The notes beneath the pieces were generated by a model, which was not told the origin of the DNA, ran no database searches, and worked only from the letters and a program-made list of their open reading frames with translations. The position numbers and the translations under genes are program-made. From Neoroseomonas terrae (lineage in GTDB: Bacteria > Pseudomonadota > Alphaproteobacteria > Acetobacterales > Acetobacteraceae), in assembly GCF_018129025.1 (NCBI RefSeq), contig NZ_JAAEDI010000010.1, positions 124,001 to 188,000 of the forward strand: DNA of 64,000 nucleotides, given 5' to 3'. Shown here in pieces: positions 26,083 to 33,804 of this stretch (position 1 is the first letter of the stretch; every line of letters starts with the position of its first letter).

Positions 26083-28799
26083 GCCAACCACGCCGTCGCG
26101 ATGCTCTGCTGATGAGCGCCAGCGTCGCGCTCGCCGCCGCTGGCTGCGACGGGCCGGAGGAGCATGGCCATCCGCTGCACGCGAGAGCGCGCGGCACGGA
26201 ACAGGAGGCGGCGAGCTACGCCAGCGTGCTGGATCTGGAAGGGCTCGGTCGGGGCGTACTGGTGCGCACGCGCGGCGGTCACGCGGTCAAGATCGAGGGC
26301 AATCCGCAGCACCCGGCGAGTCTCGGCGCCACCGACATCTTCGCCGAGGCGGCTGTGCTCTCGCTGCACGACCCCGAAAGGTCCCAGCGGATTCGCCACG
26401 ATGGCGCCCCGCAGATGCCCCGGCAACTCAACGCCGCTCTCGCCGCCGCTCGCGACGCGCTGCCGCCTGACGGCGCCGGGCTGCGGCTGCTGACCGGGCC
26501 GCTCGCTTCGCCCACCCTGGCACGGCTGATCGGGGAGGTGCTGAACCTCTATCCTGGCGCCCGTTGGCATCGATGCGATCCACTGGCCGACGACGCGGCG
26601 CTGGATGGCTCGCTCGCGGCCTTCGGGCGGCCGGTCGCCGTCCTTCCGGACCTCGCCCGCGCGCGCGCGGTCCTGTGCCTCGGCGCTGATCCGCTCGGGC
26701 CCGGACCGGCGCAATTGCGGCAGGCGCGGGACTGGAGCGTCGCGCGTCGCAACGGCCGCGCCGCCGGTGCGCTGCCGCATCTGTTTGTCGCAGAGGCCTC
26801 GCCCAGCCTGACCGGCGCCCGCGCCGATCGCCGGATCCCGCTGCACCCGGCCGAGGCCGAGTCCTTCGCCCGTGCCGTGGCCGCGACGCTCGGCGTGCCG
26901 GGTTTGGCATCCTCCGGCTCACATGCGGCGGCGGCGGGGGTCGCGGAGGCGCTACGATCGGCAGGCCAGGCCGGCCTGGTCTTGGCCGGACGCGGTCAGT
27001 CGCCGGCGGTTCACGCGCTGGCGCACGCCATGAACCACACGCTGGGCGCCGCCGGCACCGCGCTGCGGCTGACCGCCCCGCCAATGGCCCGCCCGGAGCG
27101 GATGACGGCCTCGCTCGCCGCGCTCGTGGCGGACATGGTGGCCGGCCAGGTGACGCATCTCCTCATTCTCGGCTCCAATCCGGTCCAGGAAGCCCCGGCA
27201 GCGCTTGGCTTTGCCGATGCATTGCGCCGCGTCGGCGTCACCTTGCATGCCGGACTCTGGTTCGATGAGACAGCGCAACGCTGCCACTGGCACGTGCCGC
27301 TGCGCCATCCGCTCGAAGCGTGGGGGGATTCCCGCGCCTTCGACGGTACGCCGGCCATTCGTCAGCCGGTGACGCGGCCGTTGGTCGAAGTCGCGTACGA
27401 AGAAGCGTCGCTGCTGAGCGCCCTGCTCGGCACGCCGCTCACGGCCCGCGCGGCGGTCACCGCCACTTGGCGCGATGTCTGGGGGGAGGAGAGCTTCGAA
27501 TCGCGCTGGGCCGAGGCGCTGGAGACCGGCACCGCCGGGGGGCCTGCCCCGGCTATCGCACCGCCGCTGGATCCCGGATGGGATCGGCCGGGCCGCCCAC
27601 CATCAACTGGCCTTACCGCCATATTCGCCCCTGATCCCGGTCTGCGCGAAGACGCCCAGAACGCCTGGTTGCAGGAGATGCCACGCCCCATGACCGGGAT
27701 CGCCTGGGGCAATGCCGCCCTGTTCGACCCGCAGACTGCCGAGCGGCTCGCCCTCTCCCCCGGCGATGAGGTGGAACTGATCCTCGATGGCCGCCGGGTG
27801 CTTGCCGCCTGCTGGCCTACGCCCGGCCAGGCGCCCGGCTGCGTCACGCTGCCGCTGGGCGGGGGCCGGGCGGCAGCGGGTGCGGTCGGCTCGGAGCGCG
27901 GCTTCGATGCCAATCTCCTGCGCCCGGCCGACGGCGCCTGGTTGGCCGGCGGCCTCGAAGTGCGACCGACCGGGCGGCGCGCCGCGCTGGTCGCCACTGC
28001 CCCGCCGCACCGGCCGGACGGATCGGGGGCGGTGCCGAGGCTGCGCGCTGGGGAGGAGTTGCCGCCGATCACCCCGCAGGCCTCCCTGCATCCGTCGTGG
28101 CCGCAGCCCGGCCGCGCCTGGGCCATGGTGATCGACGTCGATGCCTGCATCGGCTGCAACGCCTGCGCCGTCGCCTGTCAGGCGGAGAACAACGTCCCGG
28201 TCGTAGGACCCGCGGAGTTGGCGCGTGGCCGCGGCATGCACTGGCTGCGCATCGACCGCCACGACCATCCGCAGGCGCCAGCCGCAAGCTTCCAGCCGGT
28301 GCCCTGCATGCACTGCGAGAAGGCCCCCTGCGAACCGGTCTGTCCGGTCAACGCCACCGTGCACGACAATGAGGGGCTGAACGTGATGGTCCATGCGCGC
28401 TGCATCGGCACGCGCACCTGCTCGAACAACTGCCCCTACAAGGTTCGCCGCTTCAATTGGAACGATCACCGCCCCAGCCTGGATACGGCGCGCCGCAACG
28501 TGGAGGTGCCGCTGCGCCCGCGCGGGGTGATGGAGAAATGCACCTATTGCAGCCACCGCATTTCGGCCGCGCGCAGCGCAGCCGCGGTCGAGGGCCGCGC
28601 CCTGCGCGACGGCGAGATCGAGACCGCCTGCCAGCGCGCCTGTCCAACCCAGGCCATCACCTTCGGCGACCTCAACGCTGACGACAGTGCGGTCGCGGCC
28701 CAGCGACGGGACGGGCGCAGCTACGCGCTGCTGGAGCATCTCGGCACGCGGCCGCGCACCACCTACCTCGCGCCTGTCGTGCCCGGCGATACGACATGA
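26079..28799 (+). CDS. actB: Alternative Complex III iron-sulfur subunit, molybdopterin-like fusion
   Basis: ActB, 906 residues. The N-terminus combines a Tat-type motif (QPRRRDALLM) with a lipobox-like AAAGC. Residues about 40-650 resemble the catalytic subunit of molybdopterin oxidoreductases, but in ActB that domain is known to bind no molybdenum cofactor. The C-terminal third is a ferredoxin-like domain with four cluster motifs: CIGCNACAVACQAENN, CMHCEKAPCEPVCPV, CIGTRTCSNNCPYKV, and CTYC with CQRACPTQAI. The family is reported to hold three 4Fe-4S and one 3Fe-4S cluster. The GTG start overlaps the actA stop; a TTG at 26061 is possible. It overlaps actC by four bases. Confidence 0.93.
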   Translation: MSQPRRRDALLMSASVALAAAGCDGPEEHGHPLHARARGTEQEAASYASVLDLEGLGRGVLVRTRGGHAVKIEGNPQHPASLGATDIFAEAAVLSLHDPERSQRIRHDGAPQMPRQLNAALAAARDALPPDGAGLRLLTGPLASPTLARLIGEVLNLYPGARWHRCDPLADDAALDGSLAAFGRPVAVLPDLARARAVLCLGADPLGPGPAQLRQARDWSVARRNGRAAGALPHLFVAEASPSLTGARADRRIPLHPAEAESFARAVAATLGVPGLASSGSHAAAAGVAEALRSAGQAGLVLAGRGQSPAVHALAHAMNHTLGAAGTALRLTAPPMARPERMTASLAALVADMVAGQVTHLLILGSNPVQEAPAALGFADALRRVGVTLHAGLWFDETAQRCHWHVPLRHPLEAWGDSRAFDGTPAIRQPVTRPLVEVAYEEASLLSALLGTPLTARAAVTATWRDVWGEESFESRWAEALETGTAGGPAPAIAPPLDPGWDRPGRPPSTGLTAIFAPDPGLREDAQNAWLQEMPRPMTGIAWGNAALFDPQTAERLALSPGDEVELILDGRRVLAACWPTPGQAPGCVTLPLGGGRAAAGAVGSERGFDANLLRPADGAWLAGGLEVRPTGRRAALVATAPPHRPDGSGAVPRLRAGEELPPITPQASLHPSWPQPGRAWAMVIDVDACIGCNACAVACQAENNVPVVGPAELARGRGMHWLRIDRHDHPQAPAASFQPVPCMHCEKAPCEPVCPVNATVHDNEGLNVMVHARCIGTRTCSNNCPYKVRRFNWNDHRPSLDTARRNVEVPLRPRGVMEKCTYCSHRISAARSAAAVEGRALRDGEIETACQRACPTQAITFGDLNADDSAVAAQRRDGRSYALLEHLGTRPRTTYLAPVVPGDTT

Positions 28800-30118
28800 G
28801 CACCTCGACCGCGCCGGTCGTCGCCGCAGCGCTGCGGCCGGGCGGCTGGGGCTTTGGCGTCGGCATCCTGCTCTCCCTTGCCGGTGTCGCGGTGCTGGGC
28901 GCGGCAATCGCCGCGCTCCTCGTGCTGGGCGTGGGTGTCTGGGGAAACAACATCCCCTTCGTCTGGGGCTTCGACCTGATCGCCTATGCCTGGTGGATCG
29001 GCATCGCCAATGCCGCGAGTCTGTTCGCCGCCGTGCTGGTGTTGCGACGGCACAACCTGCGCACCGCCGTCAACCGCTTCGCCGAGGCCGTGGCGCTGGC
29101 CGCCGTGCTGGCCGCCGCACTCTATCCGATCCTGCATCTCGGCCGGCCCTGGCTGTTCTACTGGACCATCCCCTATCCCGCGACGACCGGCCTCTGGCCA
29201 CAATTCGGCAGCCCGTTGGTATGGGACTTCTGGGGCATCATGGCGCATGTCGTGGTCACCTCGCTGTTCTGGTTCATCGGGCTGATCCCCGATCTCGCGA
29301 CGCTGCGCGACCGCGCGGCAACGCAGGGCCGCCGCAGGCTTGCCCGCGCCTACGGGCTGGCGGCGCTCGGCTGGCGCGGCTCGGTCGTCCACTGGCACCG
29401 GCACCAGGCGGCTTACCGGCTGGTGGCAGCGCTGGTGCTGCCACTGCTGCTCTCGGCGCAGACCGTGGTGGCGCTCGAATTCGCCGCCACGCTCGTGCCC
29501 GCCTGGCACGAGGCCCGGCTGCCGGTGCACCTGGTGGTGACCGGTCTGCCCGCGGGCCTCGGCGTGGTGCTGGCCATGGCAGCGGTGCTGCGGCGCGCGC
29601 TGTCGCTAGAGCGCATCATCGATGCGGTGGACATGGATCTGCTGGCGCGGCTGCTGGCCTGCGCCGCCCTGGCCTCGGGCGCGGCCTATGTGCATGAGCT
29701 GGTGAACGGGCTGCTGATTGCCGACGGCGCGCCGCGCGAAGCGTTCCTGGCGCGCATCTCTGGCGCCGGCGCGTTGTCCTACTGGGGCGCGGTGGTGCTC
29801 GGGGCGCTGCTGCCGCAGGTGCTCTGGCGGCGCGACCTCCGCATGAAGGACTGGGTGGTCATACCGGTCGGCATGCTGGCTGCGGCGGGCGTCTGGCTCG
29901 ACCGTTGGTCGCTGTTGGTGGGCGGCCTGCTGCGCGACCATCTGCCGGTGCACGCCGTGCCCTATGTACCGACGCCGGCCGAATGGGCACTGCTGGGTGG
30001 CAGCGCCGCACTCTTCGCTCTCGTGCTGCTGCTGTTCGGCCGGGTCATTCCGGTGGTGGCGATGTTCGAGATCCGCCATGAGGAGACGGAGGCCCAGGCT
30101 TTGGAGGAGCAGCGATGA
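28796..30118 (+). CDS. actC: Alternative Complex III NrfD-like membrane subunit C
   Basis: ActC, 440 residues with about ten transmembrane helices, an NrfD/PsrC-family quinol-interacting subunit. Family segments are IPFVWGFDLIAYAWWIGIAN near 51-70, ILHLGRPWLFYWTIPYP, and FGSPLVWDFWGIMAH; the acidic and His residues in these segments line the quinol site in homologues. A second half repeats the fold (ALSYWGAVVLGALLPQVLW). Its ATG overlaps actB by four bases, and its end overlaps actD in the same way. Confidence 0.93.
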   Translation: MSTSTAPVVAAALRPGGWGFGVGILLSLAGVAVLGAAIAALLVLGVGVWGNNIPFVWGFDLIAYAWWIGIANAASLFAAVLVLRRHNLRTAVNRFAEAVALAAVLAAALYPILHLGRPWLFYWTIPYPATTGLWPQFGSPLVWDFWGIMAHVVVTSLFWFIGLIPDLATLRDRAATQGRRRLARAYGLAALGWRGSVVHWHRHQAAYRLVAALVLPLLLSAQTVVALEFAATLVPAWHEARLPVHLVVTGLPAGLGVVLAMAAVLRRALSLERIIDAVDMDLLARLLACAALASGAAYVHELVNGLLIADGAPREAFLARISGAGALSYWGAVVLGALLPQVLWRRDLRMKDWVVIPVGMLAAAGVWLDRWSLLVGGLLRDHLPVHAVPYVPTPAEWALLGGSAALFALVLLLFGRVIPVVAMFEIRHEETEAQALEEQR

Positions 30119-30654
30119 GCGCTCCCTCCCCCTACGGCGCCATCGCCGAGTTCGGTGACGCGGATCGCATGGTCGCCGCCATCCGCCACGCCCGCGCGGC
30201 CGGCTGGTCGAGGATGGAAGCGCATGCGCCGCATCCGGTGCCCGAGGCAGCGGTCGCACTTGGCGCGCATGCGGCGCCGGTCGGCTGGATCGCCCTCGCA
30301 TCCGGGCTCGCCGGGGCGGCGATCGCCTTTGGGACACAATGGTATCTCTCGGTGCACGACTATCCGCTGAATGTCGGCGGTCGGCCGCCGCAGGCCTGGC
30401 CCGTCTTCCTGCCCGCGGCCTATATCGTCGGGGTGCTCTGGGCGGCGGCGGCGGCGCTGCTCGGCATGCTGTGGCTGAACGGATTGCCACGGCTGCATCA
30501 TCCGGTCTTCTTCGCGCGGAGCATCCATCGCGCCAGCCAGGACCGCTACTTCCTCCATCTGCTGGCGGAGGATCCGCTCTTCGAACCGCAAGCGGCGCTG
30601 GTGTTCCTGCACAGCCTCTCCCCGCTGCGCGCAAGCCTGGTGCGGGCGGCATGA
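30115..30654 (+). CDS. actD: Alternative Complex III subunit D (DUF3341)
   Basis: ActD, 179 residues. The N-terminal soluble part includes YGAIAEFGDADRMVAAIRHA, the DUF3341 hallmark of a regulatory-looking ferredoxin-fold. Two transmembrane helices follow at about residues 58-80 and 103-125, with the conserved VGGRPPQAWPVFLPAAY between them. The C-terminus (HHPVFFARSIHRASQDRYFL) is also typical. The role in the complex is structural as far as is known. Four-base overlaps on both sides indicate translational coupling. Confidence 0.92.
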   Translation: MSAPSPYGAIAEFGDADRMVAAIRHARAAGWSRMEAHAPHPVPEAAVALGAHAAPVGWIALASGLAGAAIAFGTQWYLSVHDYPLNVGGRPPQAWPVFLPAAYIVGVLWAAAAALLGMLWLNGLPRLHHPVFFARSIHRASQDRYFLHLLAEDPLFEPQAALVFLHSLSPLRASLVRAA

Positions 30655-31064
30655 CCCGCGCGCTGGCCACTCTGCTGTTGCTCCTCGCCGCCTGCGACGG
30701 CTGGCCGGAAAGCGCTCCGCCGCCGCCGCCTTCCGCAGCACCCGAAGGGGCCATACCGCGTGGAGAGGCCGCCCGCCGTGCCGCGCTGGCGCCTCCTGGA
30801 CCACCCGTGGACGCAGCGCTGCTGGCCGAAGGGGCGGAACGCTACGCTATCTTCTGCACCCCCTGCCACGGCGCCGGAGGGCAGGGCGACGGCGTGGTGG
30901 TCGCCCGCGGCCACCCCGCTATTCCACCGCTGCCGGGCGACGTGGACAGGACCATGGCGGCGATCGCCGGCAACCTCGCCGGCGCCCATCCGGTCGCGGA
31001 CCGGCTGGACCCGCGGCAACGCTGGGCGGTCGCGCGCTACATCGCCACGCTGCGGGGCGAGTGA
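30651..31064 (+). CDS. actE: Alternative Complex III monohaem cytochrome c subunit, lipoprotein
   Basis: ActE, 137 residues. A very short lipoprotein signal ends at the lipobox LLAAC (Cys near residue 15), followed by a Pro/Ala-rich linker and one class I cytochrome c domain with CTPCH at about residue 70. In most ActE proteins the distal ligand is a Met in a motif like GxMPSYADxI shortly before RWAIVAY. Here the aligned segment is GAHPVADRL before RWAVARY, so His stands where Met is expected; the only nearby Met (RTMAAI) is not in that loop. Its start overlaps actD and its stop overlaps actF. Confidence 0.88.
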   Translation: MTRALATLLLLLAACDGWPESAPPPPPSAAPEGAIPRGEAARRAALAPPGPPVDAALLAEGAERYAIFCTPCHGAGGQGDGVVVARGHPAIPPLPGDVDRTMAAIAGNLAGAHPVADRLDPRQRWAVARYIATLRGE

Positions 31065-32008
31065 TGGCGCCGCTCATCGCGCCGTGGGCGCAGGCCTGGC
31101 TGCCGGCCTTCATCCTGGCGGCCGGGCTGACGATGGGGGCCATGGCAGCCCTCGCGGTCGGCCACCTGCTGGGCGAGGCCTGGCTGGAGCCGCTGCGCCC
31201 CCCGCTCGCCGTCATGGCGCGGGGCGCGCCCATCCTGTTGCTCCTGGCACTGCCGCTGCTGCTCGCCGCCCCCGCCCTGTATCCCTGGGCCGCCGCGCCC
31301 GTCGCTGGCTGGTACGATCCTGGGCTCCTGATGTTGCGCGGGCTGGCGGTCCTGCTGCTATGGATCGCGCTTGGGCGGATGGTGGCCCACCGGCGGCTGC
31401 GGGGCCGCATGGCCGGCGGCGCGCTGCTGCTTCTGGTGCTGACCGGCGCGGTGTTCATGCAGGACTGGGCACTGTCGCGAGACACCGATGGAGCCGGCAG
31501 CCTTCAGGGGCTGACGCTGGTCGTGCAGCAGGCGGGCGCCGCCATGGCGCTGGCGACGCTGCTGGCAGCCCGCGGTGGCACGGTTGGCGAAGAGGCACGC
31601 ACTGGGCTCGAGCGGGCGCTACTGAGCTTCGCCATGGCGACGCTCTGGCTCCGCTTCGTACAGTACATCGTGGTCTATGCGGCGGACCTACCGCCGGAAG
31701 CTGCCTGGTATCTGCGGCGCTCCCAGGGAATCTGGGGCTGGCTCGAGGGCGGTGTTGGTCTCCCGGCGCTGCTGGCGGCGATCGGGCTCGCGCTGGTGCC
31801 GCAATGGCGGCGATGGCGTTTCGCGGCAGTCAGCCTGCTGCTGCTGGTACAGTATGTCGTGCACGTCTCCTGGGTGGTCCGGCCCGACAAGGCGCCGGCC
31901 GCCGCACCGACGTCGCTCCTGGCGGAGTTCGTGGTCCCGGTCGTCGTGGTGCTGGCGCTCGCCGCCGCATGGCTCCCTTTGTGGCGGGAGGCTGGCTCCC
32001 GTTCCTGA
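31064..32008 (+). CDS. actF: Alternative Complex III membrane subunit F
   Basis: Membrane protein of 314 residues with about nine helices, identified as ActF partly by position. Supporting segments are PILLLLALPLLLAAPALYPW near residues 54-73, which matches the LPLLxGLxxLYPW block of ActF, and AVFMQDWALSRD, which aligns with the IDWVMSLEP region. It is shorter than the usual ActF of about 400 residues, lacking part of the N-terminus. The TGATG junction with actE favours ATG 31064 over GTG 31061. It would be a non-catalytic membrane partner of ActC. Confidence 0.75.
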   Translation: MAPLIAPWAQAWLPAFILAAGLTMGAMAALAVGHLLGEAWLEPLRPPLAVMARGAPILLLLALPLLLAAPALYPWAAAPVAGWYDPGLLMLRGLAVLLLWIALGRMVAHRRLRGRMAGGALLLLVLTGAVFMQDWALSRDTDGAGSLQGLTLVVQQAGAAMALATLLAARGGTVGEEARTGLERALLSFAMATLWLRFVQYIVVYAADLPPEAAWYLRRSQGIWGWLEGGVGLPALLAAIGLALVPQWRRWRFAAVSLLLLVQYVVHVSWVVRPDKAPAAAPTSLLAEFVVPVVVVLALAAAWLPLWREAGSRS

Positions 32009-32092
32009 CCCGACGCTCCTCGCGGTCCGACGCAGGCATCCTTTCGGGCTCTCGCGCGTTGGCCCAGCGACAGGGCGGGAGTTCCGAGGGGC

Positions 32093-32833
32093 ATGGGCGA
32101 GTGGACGCTGGAAAGCTCCTGGCAGACCTATTGCGGAAATCCACCGGCGCCTGGCGGTGCGGAATGGAACTGGGACTTCTGGCTCGGCGGGGCACTCGCG
32201 GCGGGTCTCGCGCTGGCCTGGTCGCGAAGCGCGGATAGACGTGCGCTGCTGATTGGCTGGGTGTTGTTGGCGTTCGCGCTGGTGTCTCCGCTTTGCAACT
32301 TGTCGGTCGCGCTGTTCTCGGCCCGGGTCGGGCAGCATCTCGTCATCCTGCTTGCGGCCGCGCCGCTCTTGGCGCTCGGGCTTTCGGCGCCGCGGCGACC
32401 CCAGGCGCCGGGCGGAATCGCGGCCGCCGCGGCCTGCTTCGCAGTACTGCTTTGGGTATGGCACCTGCCGGGTCCCTATGTGGCGACCTTCCGGTCGGAC
32501 GTTGCCTACTGGGTCATGCATCTCAGCCTGCTGGGGGCTGGCATCTGGCTATGGCGCGGTCTGCTGCTCGCGGCGGCCACGCGGCCGGAAGCGGTGCTGC
32601 CGGCCGGCATCGCCACCGCGGCGCAGATGAGCGCGCTTGGCGCCTTCCTGACCTTCGCCCCGCGCGCGCTCTTTCCCCCGCACGCCTACACGACCCTGGC
32701 CTGGGGCCTGACACCGCTGGAGGACCAGCAGCTCGGCGGGTTGCTGATGTGGGTGCCGGGAGGGCTCGCCTTCGCGGGCGTGGCGATGGGCGCGCTGGTC
32801 ATGGCGATGCGGCGCGGGCGCTTTGCGGCGTGA
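32093..32833 (+). CDS. ctaG: Cytochrome c oxidase assembly protein, Caa3_CtaG type
   Basis: Membrane protein of 246 residues with seven predicted helices, matching the caa3-type CtaG family that helps assemble haem-copper oxidases (different from the Cox11-type CtaG). Conserved features include VGQHLVILLAAAPLLALG, LLWVWHLPGPY, a central MHLSLLGAGIWLWRG and the late segment TPLEDQQLGGLLMWVPGG, with repeated His and Trp facing the membrane. GAGGGG precedes the ATG. It lies 84 bases after actF and its stop overlaps the subunit II start (GTGA), linking the Alternative Complex III genes to the oxidase genes. Confidence 0.92.
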   Translation: MGEWTLESSWQTYCGNPPAPGGAEWNWDFWLGGALAAGLALAWSRSADRRALLIGWVLLAFALVSPLCNLSVALFSARVGQHLVILLAAAPLLALGLSAPRRPQAPGGIAAAAACFAVLLWVWHLPGPYVATFRSDVAYWVMHLSLLGAGIWLWRGLLLAAATRPEAVLPAGIATAAQMSALGAFLTFAPRALFPPHAYTTLAWGLTPLEDQQLGGLLMWVPGGLAFAGVAMGALVMAMRRGRFAA

Positions 32834-33804
32834 GGCGGCCCGCCGCCCTTGCCATGGTGGCGCTGGCGGGCTGCTCGGGCGCGCAAACGCCGCTGGACCC
32901 ATGGGGCATCCAGGCGGCACGCATCGCTGAGCTGACCCACGTTCTGTTCATCGGCGGCACGGTCATCTTCGTACTGACCATGGGGTTTCTGGCAGCCGCC
33001 CTGCTGGCGCCCGGCCGGGTGCGGGAGCGGATCGGATCGCGGCGCTTCGTCGTCGGCGGAGGCATCGTGTTCCCGGTCGTCACCCTGGCGGCGCTGCTGG
33101 TCTACTCGCTCGGCGTCTCGCGCGCGCTGACCCTGCCGTTGGGGCCGGCGCCGCTGCGCGTCGAAATCATCGGCCGCCAATACTGGTGGGAGGTGCGCTA
33201 CCCAGATCTCGGCGCGGGCGCCGTCACCGCGAACCAACTGCACCTGCCAGTCGGGCGCGAGATCGAGCTGCTGCTGACCTCCGCCGACGTGATCCACAGC
33301 GTCTGGATTCCGAATCTGCACGGCAAGATGGACATGATCCCCGGACGCGTGAACCGCCAGCGGCTGCGGGTGGATCGCACCGGCGTGCTGCGTGGGCAAT
33401 GCGCCGAGTTCTGCGGCCTGCAACACAGCATCATGGCCTTCTGGGTGGTTGCGCAGGAACCGGCGGAGTTCGACGCCTGGGTTGCCCGCCAGCAGGCGCC
33501 GGTACCTCCGCCGGCGGACGAAGAACAGGCGCGCGGCATGCAGGTGTTCGGCGAGGCCGGTTGCGGTGCCTGCCACACCGTGCGCGGCACCGAGTTCCAG
33601 GGCCGCCTGGCGCCCGACCTGTCGCGTGTCGGCTCGCGCCTGTCGCTGGCCGCCGGTGCGCTCGACAACCATCGCGGCACGATGGCGGGCTGGATCGCCG
33701 GGGCGCAGGACATCAAGCCGGGCAATGCCATGCCGGCCTATGGGCGGTCACTGGAGGGCACCGATCTGCTGGCGGTGGCAGCGTGGCTGGAGGCGCTGAG
33801 ATGA
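32830..33804 (+). CDS. ctaC: caa3-type cytochrome c oxidase subunit II, lipoprotein with fused cytochrome c
   Basis: Subunit II of 324 residues. A lipoprotein signal ends in the lipobox ALAGC, then two membrane helices (about 35-60 and 76-96). The CuA domain has QYWWEVRYPD, HSVWIPNLHGKMDMIPG and the ligand set CAEFCGLQHSIM. A C-terminal cytochrome c domain follows from about residue 235, with CGACH and the Met ligand in PGNAMPAYG. This is the caa3 architecture, in which the fused haem feeds CuA directly. The GTG at 32830 overlaps the ctaG stop and starts the signal; the end overlaps the subunit I-III gene by four bases. Confidence 0.94.
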   Translation: MRRPAALAMVALAGCSGAQTPLDPWGIQAARIAELTHVLFIGGTVIFVLTMGFLAAALLAPGRVRERIGSRRFVVGGGIVFPVVTLAALLVYSLGVSRALTLPLGPAPLRVEIIGRQYWWEVRYPDLGAGAVTANQLHLPVGREIELLLTSADVIHSVWIPNLHGKMDMIPGRVNRQRLRVDRTGVLRGQCAEFCGLQHSIMAFWVVAQEPAEFDAWVARQQAPVPPPADEEQARGMQVFGEAGCGACHTVRGTEFQGRLAPDLSRVGSRLSLAAGALDNHRGTMAGWIAGAQDIKPGNAMPAYGRSLEGTDLLAVAAWLEALR

